A DNA stretch of 64,000 nt from contig CM068839.1 in NCBI GenBank assembly GCA_028554795.2, forward strand, positions 85,333,540 to 85,397,539, in the 5' to 3' direction. A model generated the notes under the pieces. That model ran no database searches, was not told the origin of the DNA, and was given only the letters and a program-made list of their open reading frames with translations. How positions within the stretch are numbered: position 1 is the stretch's first letter; every line of letters starts with the position of its first letter. Shown piece after piece: positions 1 through 8,125 of this stretch. The stretch comes from Sinohyriopsis cumingii. Lineage: Eukaryota; Mollusca; Bivalvia; Unionida; Unionidae. Both the position numbers and the translations under genes were made by a program.

Positions 1-756
1 AACAACAAACTCCTTTTTAATGTTGTTGTAGAGAAATTCAATTATATTAAATAAAAAAGTGAGATACTTTTTGTAAAAACCAGCAATCTGGCCAATCTGA
101 TTTATCAAGCAGAGAGAACATGTCAACGTGGTAGTCACGTGATGCAACACAACTCCAGAAGTTGTTCTTGGAATATATAAAAATAGAGAATTTTGTGTTC
201 TTTCGGTTTTGCATTTTTATTACAACCAGCATATGACTTTCATTTAATTTTGTTTTCTTTCTCTAGAAAATTTGAAAATGTGGGTTGTTAGATTTGTGAA
301 ATCATGAGACTAGCGATGCAAATAGCAAGTATCAGGTGACATTTCATCAACGCTGTATTTTTATCCTGTTTTTCTGCACATTAAAGGCAATGATTTTAAT
401 ACTAATGATTTCTGAGAAATCGATTTCATGCATGTATCAATAGACCTAACAAAGTTTAAGTTTGCTCGGCCATTCGGTATGTGGCTGTGCTTTGCTACAA
501 CCATGTTGGCCTCTTGTGATGCTAGACTGGTTTTCATACCTTATATGTAATGAAAGATATGGATATCGAGTTGATTTTAAACATACAAGTCTACTAGACG
601 AATCTAATCCACTCAGCATTTGGATTCACTCAGCATATATGTTTATTGCAAGCACCCAAATGATCCATACTGCACCCTCCGAATATTCTGGTTAGAACTT
701 GATAAATTAAACACGATCAGTTTAGTTACGGCTCAGTCACATGATTGTTTTGGGCA
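1..756. other. Non-coding stretch, nothing firm
   Basis: AT-rich. It contains two CACGTG-type sites at the unit ends, a TATATAAAAATA string near 174-184, and an 88-codon open stretch in units 5-8 (33120-33386 in unit 5) that units 1-4 break by one base near 541. I see no protein family in it and do not call a gene. Confidence 0.4.
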
Positions 757-884
757 TCAATTGGTGGCGGAAAATTACCGAGTTTTCCGGACTTTTATCA
801 ATATTTGCAAAATTCAAGGACTTTTCACGGTCGGGATTTTTTTTATATTTCTCTCCACTTTTTCCTGACAGCGTGGGAACCCTG
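757..884 (-). repeat. Relic of a dispersed repeat with a CAGGGTTCCCACGC end
   Basis: Read on the minus strand it starts CAGGGTTCCCACGCTGTCAG and contains AAAGTCCTTGAATTTT, a combination I know from widely dispersed short repeats of aquatic animals. The other end is not identifiable. A 7-bp perfect stem, CGGAAAA/TTTTCCG, sits at 768-789. It is repeated in each unit at the same phase (for example 8927-9054). Confidence 0.4.
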
Positions 885-1702
885 AATTAACAGATAGGTA
901 TAATACATCATAATTAATTAATCTTGGGAAAATCCACAAATAATCAATTACAGTAGTATGACTTTTCCACAAGGGCCCATACTCGCTTAGAAGTAGAGTC
1001 CAACTGCAAACATTGCAACATAGATCTGCTATCGCATAATGAGATCAAGGTCTTTGAGAATAGATACGGTAATAGACAACAAGGTATCTAAACAAAATTT
1101 TTCCATCAAAGAATACACCAAACCATTCTTATTCTATGAGGTAATACTACTGAATCTGTCTGAAAATAAAGTAATATACATAAGATTCATTGACCATGTT
1201 TTGTGGTTATCAAAACCTCAGTGATTTATAATGTAACATCATAATAAAATTATATAAAGAAAAACATGCCACAAAAACAAGATAAAATGTGGAAGTGTTA
1301 TATTAAAAAATCATAACATAATTAAAGAGAACAAAGATATATACCATAAATACATCTTAAGTAGCTTACAAAAGAAATTTTTGGAAGCTTGTCTTCCTGT
1401 AAGCCAAAGGATGCAAAATAAAGTGGGAGATGATATCAAATTAGTTCCACAAAATGTAAGTGTAGTAAACATTAATGAAACGTTATCTGTTAAAAATGCA
1501 CTTTCTCGAAAGAACTATGGACCTTTTTAAATTCTGAGATACCCTGCTTTACTCACCCCATAAATAACACATCATACTTTAATTAACTAAAGTTTCTGGA
1601 ACTAAGCTTTTGAAAGGTAAGTTGAAAAACTGGATTATTTATTTTCCGTATTTAACTTGGAAACCAGTTAGTGATAATCTATATGCTGTGGGGTTTGACT
1701 TA
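885..1702. other. Non-coding stretch, nothing recognised
   Basis: AT-rich and free of long frames. The only structure noted is a nested small hairpin at 1364-1404 (GCTTAC/GTAAGC around GGAAG/CTTCC). Confidence 0.4.
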
Positions 1703-1808
1703 GGTTTATATGAAATTGTCACAGCATCCATCCCAATCACTGCAAGATTTGTAAAGGTTTATATGAAATTGTCACATCATCCATACCATTCACTGCAAGA
1801 TTTGTAAA
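1703..1808. repeat. 53-bp tandem duplication
   Basis: Two adjacent 53-bp blocks (1703-1755 and 1756-1808) both start GGTTTATATGAAATTGTCAC and end CACTGCAAGATTTGTAAA, with about five differences. They are present in every unit (9873-9978, 18045-18150, 26218-26323, 34394-34499, 42584-42689, 50762-50867, 58925-59030), so the duplication predates array growth. Confidence 0.8.
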
Positions 1809-1974
1809 AATAAGAAGACTACAAATGAAGCAATTTCTGAAAACTCAATTTAAATTTTGTGATATGTTTATCTTTGCTTAAGACAGACACATACTGGTAT
1901 TATCACAAATTAGACTGGCTTTTGGTATGACTCAGAAAGGCTTTGATAATCTAAAGTTGCTGTTGTTAAAGGAA

Positions 1975-2400
1975 CAGTCATACAAAGTTTGATTAACACT
2001 AACTCAATTTTTATAGAGAGATGAAACTGAAGGTATTTAAAGTCAGACAAGAGCTTGGGAAACTATCCGGAACTTGTTTCTTAATCAGAGATTGTCCCTA
2101 CAAACATTCTTGCTCAATCTGATCAAAACTGGCTTTGACATTTTAAATTTGTTCAAAAACGGTTTTGCATCTGGTTGCCATGGAAGCCACTCCAGGCATT
2201 AATGTCACACAGTATATCCTAAGAAACATTCCTGCAAGGTTTGATCGAAATATATTCTGCAAACGTCAAAAACATGTTTTACACAAGGTTGTGACATAAA
2301 CTACTCCAATGCAAGGGAAGCCACTTTGACATAATTTGGGCAGAGCATATCCTAAACATTTATATGAAGTTTAATGAAAATCAGTGGTGCACAATTTTAT
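1975..2400. repeat. Degenerate modules with spacing of about 125 bp
   Basis: Related cores occur at about 1981 (tacaaagtttgattaac), 2111 (tgctcaatctgatcaaaac), 2232 (ctgcaaggtttgatcgaaat) and 2361 (tatatgaagtttaatgaaaa), spaced 131, 121 and 129 bp. Partial companions recur between them, such as ggaagccact near 2184 and 2317. This looks like an old decayed tandem repeat. The style resembles dispersed repeats of bivalve and other invertebrate genomes, but I cannot name a family. Confidence 0.45.
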
Positions 2401-2486
2401 CTTAGAAGTCTAAATTAGAAAGCAGTAATGGGCTGATAATAGAAGCAGGACCAAGAAGTAAAATAAAATGACAGCCTTTTAATATA

Positions 2487-2759
2487 CAGTGTACACTGGT
2501 ATAGTCATGCAGAATCCACCTTACATAGGTTCTGTCCACCTAAAAATGAGTCCATGAAGCACCATATTTTGAATGCACATTGTATTTATACATGTACACC
2601 TAAGAAAAGAAAAGAAACTCAAACCGTGCACAACCTTTGGTCCTGTGATCAAGAAATATATATATTCATTCACTCCAAAAAAGGGAAACATTTCAAAGGC
2701 TTTAGAATTATAAGGCAAAACAAAACTGTACTTACAACTTCACTAATATAGTGTACAGT
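2487..2759. mobile_element. Probable 273-bp TA-flanked MITE
   Basis: Left end CAGTGTACACTGGTATAG pairs imperfectly with the inverted right end ACTGTACACTATATTAG, and both ends abut TA (2485-2486 and 2760-2761). The left end also contains a 12-bp perfect palindrome, CAGTGTACACTG. The inside has no gene. A Tc1/mariner-pogo relative is likely from the TA flanks, but the inverted repeats are short. Copies: 10657-10929, 18829-19101, 27002-27274, 35178-35450, 43368-43642, 51546-51820 and 59709-59983; the last three are 2 bp longer through an AT-run change. Confidence 0.45.
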
Positions 2760-2870
2760 TATTTATTCTTTAACACGTATTTTAATGATATTAACAAGAT
2801 ATCTTTACTTAAGTCATGCAACACTAATAAAAGACCTTCATACAGTTGTCTGCCTTGCCTGTGCAAACAA

Positions 2871-3365
2871 ACCAGAAAACATCTTCAGTAGCTAATGTTC
2901 TGATATGATAACACTATCTACACCTTAGCATATCAAGCAGGTATTTCTGTGCTTCGAGTCTTTGAATCTCATTGTGAACACTGTTCATAAATGATCAAGA
3001 CAATGGGACCACATAACTTGAATGGGCTCATAAATAAGCAATTTTCCACTGCCAGTTTGTGTTTGTACAAATGTCTTTCAATCGAATACACCTGCAACAA
3101 TAGCTTTCCTCTTGTATGTAGTCAAACTTTCGATGCTGAACTTACAAATTATCCCTTCTGAAGTCAACTGCATCCAACATTTTTGACCAATGTACAATTC
3201 ACAGCTGTTACATGCTATTGGTTAGTTGGCATTACATACTAAGAGAGGCAACTCATGAAATCCAATAGATGTTGCTAGGACAAAGCACTAAAATATCTGT
3301 TTGAGCTGCCAAGGTGTAGATAGGTTATCATATTTGAACCCTGCCTAGTGAAGATGACCAGAAAA
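2871..3365. mobile_element. 477-bp long-TIR element with 9-bp target-site duplication (unit 1)
   Basis: The element is 2880-3356. It begins CATCTTCAGTAG and ends CTAGTGAAGATG. The first 80-90 bp align, inverted, with the last 80-90 bp, including ATATGATAAC and CTATCTACACCTT in both arms. It is flanked by a perfect direct repeat ACCAGAAAA at 2871-2879 and 3357-3365. Long TIRs and a 9-bp duplication are typical of Mutator-like (MULE) elements. There is no transposase frame inside, so it would be non-autonomous. The duplication shows that the insertion predates amplification of the array, because every unit has it. Superfamily is inferred from TSD length only. Confidence 0.75.
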
Positions 3366-3905
3366 TGTAATTAGAGTTAACTGTATTTTCTTTAGGATTT
3401 ATTTATTTTTATTTATTTAATTTTAAATGTCATCTTTAAGATTTTCATACTTTTATCAAACACTACTTTAGATAACATACATTATTATACTATTTACAAC
3501 TATACTAATGTTGATAAGCTTTTCAAATAGAGCACATACATTCTTCTTATGAATATGTACACTCGTAAATATATCAAATCAAACAGATATGCAAATATTC
3601 AACAGTTTAAACTTTCAAGTCTATCAATATCTTAACAAAATTTATTTTCAACAGCTTGCGTTTTAATCATGCAGTGGGTGGAACATGGTTCCTCCTTCAA
3701 CAATATGATTATCAAGAAGAAAACAAACCCTACAAATTACACAAATCATAACCTTGTTGAGTGAAACCTCTTGTGTCACTCCAAGAGATTTCAATCAAAT
3801 GAAGATTGGTCGAAAGTCTTGAGTATTTCTTCCTAATGCCAAAAAAGAGCTGGGGCTCCAGACTGAGCTTTTGTGTTAAAATTTTGAGACAAGTGTATCC
3901 AGGTT
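3366..3905. other. Non-coding AT-rich stretch
   Basis: Begins with a low-complexity (TTTA)n-like run at about 3400-3425. No gene, RNA or repeat family is recognised between it and the pogo-like MITE. Confidence 0.4.
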
Positions 3906-3993
3906 CAGTGGAACCCCGCTATAACGCGATAATTGGGGTCCACAAAAGTGGATCGCGTTAATATCGGGGTCACGTTAAGGCGGGGTTTTACAG
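3906..3993. mobile_element. 88-bp palindromic pogo/Tigger-like MITE (unit 1)
   Basis: Starts CAGTGGAACCCCGCTATAAC and ends CGGGGTTTTACAG. The arms pair through AACCCCGC..TAACG with few mismatches, and the centre folds on GTCCAC-AAAA-GTGGAT with AACGCGA repeated in both arms. The right end is followed by TA; the left flank no longer shows a clear TA. Such CAGT...CCCCGCTATAACG ends are what I know from pogo/Tigger-like non-autonomous elements. The whole copy could form one long hairpin. Confidence 0.6.
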
Positions 3994-4388
3994 TATTTTA
4001 CTTTTTTGAGAGAACAACTCATTGGCAAATATACGTGTATTCATGTCTACGGTATATGATGAATAGGGTATCAACACCGTTTAACATCGTGCCGTCGTGG
4101 CATTCAGTTCATCTATAATGCATGTAATTCCATTGAAAAATTGCACACAGATTTACAATATTCAATATTATTTCCCCTGATCATTGTATCTGAATTATCA
4201 ACACCGTTTACTTGCCGTCTGATATCACTGTGCGAGCTGTAATTGTATAATGTTGTGGCAGTATTCGAGTAAACACCCAAAACAATTTACCGTAGACAGA
4301 AAAGATAATCATCGTTGTCATACACGCGATAACGTGATGCTGACCTGTCTTGAGTGTAATCGAAGTAGAGGCGCTGGCGCCTTGGGTG
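3994..4388. other. Left flank of the viral fragment, no gene called
   Basis: Holds a direct repeat of about 25-30 bp: tatcaacaccgttta starts both at about 4067 and at about 4197, followed by related GCCGTC sequence. On the minus strand, 33 codons stay open in the integrase frame beyond its TAG at 4389-4391, ending with TAA at about 4290. The codons are rich in Tyr, Asp and Arg and look like decayed coding sequence, but I recognise no family. The viral fragment may begin here. Confidence 0.4.
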
Positions 4389-5340
4389 CTAGTTAAGTGA
4401 TCGGGGTGGTAATTGTGTGTCCTCGGGAATTACTTGTAATTGTTCACGTGTGAATCCACGTTGAGGAGCAGTCGAATCCAGCATGTAGATTGCTGGTCTA
4501 CCAGTGGATCTAGTTATGTTAGATATCTTGTGTGCGGTAATACTCCAGATAGGATCAGTCGCTCTTTTTTTTACCACCTTCAAGTTCACCTGGTTCATAT
4601 AAATATCTCACAGTGACACTACCCAGTATTGGCTGCGCTGAGAAACCACGTCGTTGTACAGGTACATGTTTTTTAGTGACAGCGATGGCAGGTTTCATGT
4701 TGGTTGTTCGAGTAATTTCATTATTTAGCGCAGCTATCACGCTTGGTAATCTTGCAACCCATTCACGAGATCTCTTATCCTGAATGAATTCCTTCGCGTA
4801 TTGATATCCAAATAACCGCTCAGCAAGTGTTCGATTAAATCGCTCAACAATTGCCTGATCACGATGAATTGCACTATGTCCTCGCCTGATGGCGACATTA
4901 TGTTGCTTCATCAACGACGATACTGCGCCTTGAAATTCTTTACCAGGATCAACTTGTAGCAGCTGTGGCCATCGTAGAGGCTCTCGTTGATAAATTCGTT
5001 CAAGCGCAGAAGCAACCTCAGATGCTGTTTTAGTCGCTAACGGTTCCGCATCTTTGTATCTACTTGCAATATCAACTACAGTTAACGCGTACTTGTACGT
5101 TCGGCGACGAATGGTATCATGTGGCAGAAATAATATAGCAGCCTGATGAACTTCATTTGGCACAACATCGAAATGTGCAAAGTGAATTTGTTTAGGCGGT
5201 GGTTGGTAAATTTGCCATATTGCCTGTTTGGATAACCAATTCTTAGCAGTATCACGTGTGACTTTTGCTGCGTTGGCAAGCTTGCCGATTGCTGCGCTAC
5301 CTCTCCAGTATCCTCTTGGGGAATAATAAATCGACTCCAT
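4389..5340 (-). pseudogene. Polinton-type rve integrase, frameshifted, catalytic D to A (unit 1)
   Basis: A DDE integrase would join linear element ends to host DNA. The N-terminal part resembles a helix-turn-helix (residues 12-40). The rve core follows. The first catalytic position, residue 68 (codon 5137-5139), is Ala instead of Asp; the flanking residues HQA-ILFL fit the beta strand that carries this Asp in retroviral, Ty3 and Polinton integrases. Asp131 (in QVDPGKEF) and Glu166 (in VERFNRTL) remain, with 34 residues between them. A T8 run at 4565-4572 shifts the frame near residue 256, so the first frame ends at 4555 and the C-terminal 60-odd residues (to TAG at 4389-4391) lie in another frame. 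Units 6-8 have T7 there and read through. The ATG is 5 bp downstream of the PLA2 tail stop on the same strand. Family call is firm; function is very unlikely. Confidence 0.93.
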
Positions 5341-5345
5341 TATAA

Positions 5346-5876
5346 TTAATTACCAGTGCCTAATACAAGCTTAGATTTCATCGCAGATTTTATTAACCAG
5401 CTAGCTAACTTTTCTTTGAAAGATTTATCAGTGATGGCATTTAACGCGTGAATTTCACATGCGCGAGATGCCTATCTTGTAGATCCTTACTTCGGTAAGC
5501 TACATCATGGACATGGCATGCTTTATCGATAGCAATTATCGGGTACTCACCTGGATTGGGTTGATTTAAGGCATCAAGCCTGATATCAAGTCGGGTTCCA
5601 GGACCACAGTAATTATATCCTGGAAGATGTTTTTCTCCTGGGTATTTAGCCCACGGAGTTCCTGGTAATTTTCCTAACTTGGCCGCGATATCACCTCTTT
5701 TTTTTTGTTTAATTGACTTTGGTTTCGGCGCTCCACCTGACGGAATTAATTTTTAACTTTTTTGTGCCGCATCGTTCACACTTGCCTGTAAGCGCTTGTC
5801 GATTATTTTTTGTTGTAGTGGATGTTATGTTTGCAGTTGGGGTACGTGCTCTACATTTCACACAATATAAATCCAT
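5346..5876 (-). pseudogene. Zinc-ribbon/PLA2-like protein, frameshifted (unit 1)
   Basis: Broken copy of the gene best seen in unit 4. The start (MDLYCVKC) is intact, but one extra base in the AT stretch near 5746-5760, relative to unit 4, throws the reading out of frame before the basic linker, and the first frame soon stops. The linker T run is T9, as in unit 4, and only one 18-bp linker repeat is present. The active-site segment downstream is unchanged but unreachable from this ATG. The C-terminal tail to the TAA at 5346-5348 is in yet another frame, as in all units. Confidence 0.78.
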
Positions 5877-5896
5877 ATTATTTTATAATATATCTA
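5877..5896. promoter_or_regulatory. 20-bp divergent intergenic gap, PLA2-like gene and ATPase
   Basis: The PLA2-like ATG (minus, 5874-5876) and the ATPase ATG (plus, 5897-5899) are separated by 20 bp of pure A/T-rich sequence with one c. A TATA-like string occurs on either strand, but it is too close to both ATGs to be a normal TATA box with a leader. Promoters may lie inside the opposite gene. The same gap is at 14047-14066, 22218-22237, 30409-30428, 38587-38606, 46779-46798, 54955-54974 and 63098-63117. Confidence 0.4.
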
Positions 5897-6535
5897 ATGG
5901 AGATCACTGACTTTTCTGCTACAAAACGACGAGAGCCAATCAAACATAACTCGGTGCTACCAAATTCAATTCGAATGATTATTATAGGCCCATCTGGAAG
6001 TGGTAAGACGCAGTTGTTACTTAATTTAATAATGAAGTGGATGAAGTGGAATAAGTTGTATTTGGTAGCTCCATCTGTGGATGATCAGCGATGCTACAGC
6101 GTGTTAAAAGATTTTAATGAGAATGCAAAATCGATAAGCTGCGACGATGATGTTGTTGAATTTATTACTAGTATTGATGAATCAACAAGTATGGATGATA
6201 TTGATGGAAGTATTAATAATTTAGTCATGTACGACGATGTGATGTTGGACAAACAATCAAATCCTGCCAGGATATTCTCACGCGGCAGACATAAAAATGT
6301 AGATGTGATTTATGTAACTCAACGATATATACAAATCCCAAAAGTGATCAGGGACAACTGTAACATTCTTGCGCTGTTCAACAGCGTTGACACACACACG
6401 TTACGAAATAAACATCAGACTTGGTGCAGCGGCGATATGGATATAAATAAGTTTAAACATTTCTTTAGTCGTGCTCAGGCAAAACCACATGGGTTTGTAA
6501 CGCTAAATTTACATGATCCTCGAACACGGTATTGA
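5897..6535 (+). CDS. A32/FtsK-HerA-type packaging ATPase (unit 1)
   Basis: A 212-residue P-loop ATPase of the family that pumps genomes into capsids in Polintons, adintoviruses and other large DNA viruses. Walker A is GPSGSGKT at residues 31-38. Walker B is LVMYDD at 109-114. After it come VIYVTQRY, whose Gln fits the sensor position, and IPKVIRDN, a conserved stretch of this family. The frame is open upstream to 5822, but the ATG at 5897 is preferred: it begins MEITDF, just before the conserved core, and avoids overlap with the divergent PLA2 start at 5876. Only 20 bp separate the two start codons. The stop is at 6533-6535. Without capsid genes it has no substrate system in this window. Family call is firm; expression is unknown. 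Confidence 0.92.
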   Translation: MEITDFSATKRREPIKHNSVLPNSIRMIIIGPSGSGKTQLLLNLIMKWMKWNKLYLVAPSVDDQRCYSVLKDFNENAKSISCDDDVVEFITSIDESTSMDDIDGSINNLVMYDDVMLDKQSNPARIFSRGRHKNVDVIYVTQRYIQIPKVIRDNCNILALFNSVDTHTLRNKHQTWCSGDMDINKFKHFFSRAQAKPHGFVTLNLHDPRTRY

Positions 6536-6849
6536 GTCGGGTTAGATACAATTTTCAGCTAGAGAGCAGCAGAGGGGGCGACGACAACAGCACGCAGCAA
6601 CAATGGCGACAATTATGTTTACAACGAAGCACCCTCGCGGTTTTATTTCGGCGTTTGGAAGTTGTAGGCGGCGCCCCTTCTGACGATGACAACAACAAAA
6701 CGGCGACAACTGCGTTTACAATGAAGCGTCAACGCGGTTTTTTAAAGGGCTTATTTCGGCGTTTGGAGGCTTCTAAAAGTTGTGGGATGCTGCTTAAATT
6801 TCCAGGGTTTTTAAAGGACGAAATTAATTTTTTCAAGGTTCACCTATGA
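6536..6849 (+). repeat. GC-richer segment with an imperfect tandem duplication after the ATPase (unit 1)
   Basis: Two related blocks, about 6580-6681 and 6682-6795, share GTTTACAA.GAAGC, CGCGGTTTT and TTTCGGCGTTTGGA in the same order; the second has an 11-bp insertion after CGCGGTTTT. The composition is richer in G+C than the rest of the unit. A stop-free plus-strand frame of 105 codons covers it without an ATG at its start. The longest ATG-started part is 42 codons (6721-6849) and would be a basic peptide with RGFLKGLFRRLE. The frames of the two blocks do not agree, so I do not call a gene. Other copies: 14706-15019, 22877-23190, 31068-31381, 39246-39559, 47438-47751, 55615-55928, and 63757-64000 (cut). 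Confidence 0.55.
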
Positions 6850-7152
6850 CCATTACTGAATGGAATTAAAGAACATTTTAGATTGCAAAACATGCATTTT
6901 CTAAATCTAAAGATGTTTCTCTTTCAAGACTCGCCATAACATCTAAGTCAGAAAAGACGATCGTGTACAAAACCACAAAATGTATCACATGAAACAAGTT
7001 TGATTATATTTCTATAAATTGGCACGTAAAGTCATTTCAATGTACAGAACACAATTTCTAACATTATTTTGCTGACCTGCATTATGTTGCCAAGTGGTAA
7101 CAACATAATGAATATAAATTAGTTTTGTTTCCTTTCAAACCTTTAAGTCGCG

Positions 7153-7154
<2 letters not shown>
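6850..7154. other. Non-coding stretch downstream of the ATPase segment
   Basis: An ATTAAA at about 6865 could serve as a polyadenylation signal for plus-strand transcripts. Apart from the 7080-7110 hairpin nothing else is seen. Confidence 0.3.
7080..7110. other. Perfect 10-bp-arm hairpin
   Basis: CATTATGTTG at 7080-7089 pairs with CAACATAATG at 7101-7110 around an 11-nt loop that itself contains CCA..TGG. It is conserved in all complete units. There is no sign of a terminator or RNA gene around it. Confidence 0.5.

Positions 7155-7194
<40 letters not shown>
7155..7194. repeat. (TG)20 microsatellite (unit 1)
   Basis: Pure TG dinucleotide tract between cgca and catc. Confidence 0.95.
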
Positions 7195-7195
<1 letters not shown>

Positions 7196-7727
7196 ATCTT
7201 ATAGAAAGCAAACATTTCCTATTAAAGTATATATAAAAAACAATAAATGCAAATAATTACAATCTTATATGGAACGAAAAAAATAAAATCCCAAACTAGA
7301 TTTTTCAAAGAACCTAATCTCCTTTAGACGATCTGGTTAAAAATCCATCATTTTAAAAACATTTTCACAAGGGCTGATTTAAATTTTGACAAAAGACCTT
7401 CAAAAGTATATACTGTTGTACAAACAAGGACTGGATTTTATGTAAAATCAACATGTCTTCTTGTAATTCATTAAACCAGTTCCCAAGCCTGTATTGATAC
7501 ATGGGATCTTATCGTGTTTTAATATATAATACAAGGGACAACAATTTCTCATTTCAGCTCTGAGATTCAACAATTTGGACTACAAATTTGGCTTAAAACG
7601 AATAGAAGTCCATTTTTAATCAAGGTTTCCTGCGATTATTCTCACCCTATTTCTCATATTTGGGTATTTAGGTTGGGGTGTGGGGTCATTGCTAGTGCAT
7701 ATAGAAAATTTGGAATATGCCGCCACC
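7195..7727. other. Non-coding stretch after the TG tract
   Basis: AT-rich with no genes. Near 7583 units 1-5 have 16 bp that are missing in units 6 (48491) and 7 (56653), probably a deletion between short aaat repeats. Confidence 0.4.
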
Positions 7728-7820
7728 ATGCGTAGCGACATATGGTACTCGCTTACCAGTAGGCCTAGCAAATTTAAACTTATATCTACGCATACCTGCA
7801 TGAAATCGAGAGAAAAGTGA
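7728..7820 (+). other. 30-codon frame with a perfect Kozak context
   Basis: The ATG at 7728-7730 is preceded by GCCGCCACC, an exact match to the vertebrate Kozak consensus, and opens 30 codons to TGA at 7818-7820. The peptide shows no recognisable feature. The frame also occurs in units 2-7; unit 4 has Ser to Asn at codon 3, and units 4-7 have a change near the end. It is probably chance, or the remnant of a first exon. Confidence 0.2.
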
Positions 7821-8003
7821 TTTATTTTCTCAAAAATGGCAATTATTATAAACGTTATATCTTTAATCCGCCGAGACTAGACGAAACTACGGCATAGATG
7901 AAACCTGACCCTGTACTCGCCATCTGCATTACTAGTCACATGACTTCACAAATCTCAAACGTTTTCTTTATTTTGTTTTTGTGGGGTTTAACGCAATTTT
8001 TCA

Positions 8004-8125
8004 GCACACGATTGGCTATACATGGCGGCCAGTATTAATGGTGGAGGAAGAACCCAGGAAAACTCCGGAAAGAACCACCGACCCTCGAGAAGCTACTGGC
8101 AAGCTTCCTCACATACCCACATTGG
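8004..8125 (+). repeat. Relic of a GGAGGAA..CCGGAAA..ACCACCGACC dispersed repeat
   Basis: The stretch from ggcggccagtattaatggtg through ggaggaagaacccagg and gaaccaccgaccctcgag to the cctcacataccc region matches, from memory, the pattern of a very common repeat in cnidarian and molluscan genomes. It gives a stop-free frame in each unit (7981-8166 in unit 1) that I treat as accidental. In unit 4 (about 32526-32647) this stretch has several private changes. Confidence 0.4.

Noticed and set aside
174-184. TATA box of a host gene
   Set aside because: The string is a good TATA match, but no gene or exon follows and AT-rich sequence yields such strings often.
705-892. Intact hAT element with 8-bp duplication (aattaaac/aattaaca)
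   Set aside because: The flanking 8-mers do not match exactly and the left end shows no inverted match to CAGGGTTCCC.
5082-5279. 65-codon minus-strand frame inside the integrase
   Set aside because: Alternative frame of the integrase N-terminal region; the integrase motifs lie in the other frame.
5822-5896. Upstream extension of the ATPase frame (25 extra codons)
   Set aside because: It overlaps the start of the divergent PLA2-like gene on the other strand, encodes a Tyr/Ile-rich stretch that mirrors that gene, and precedes a better ATG.
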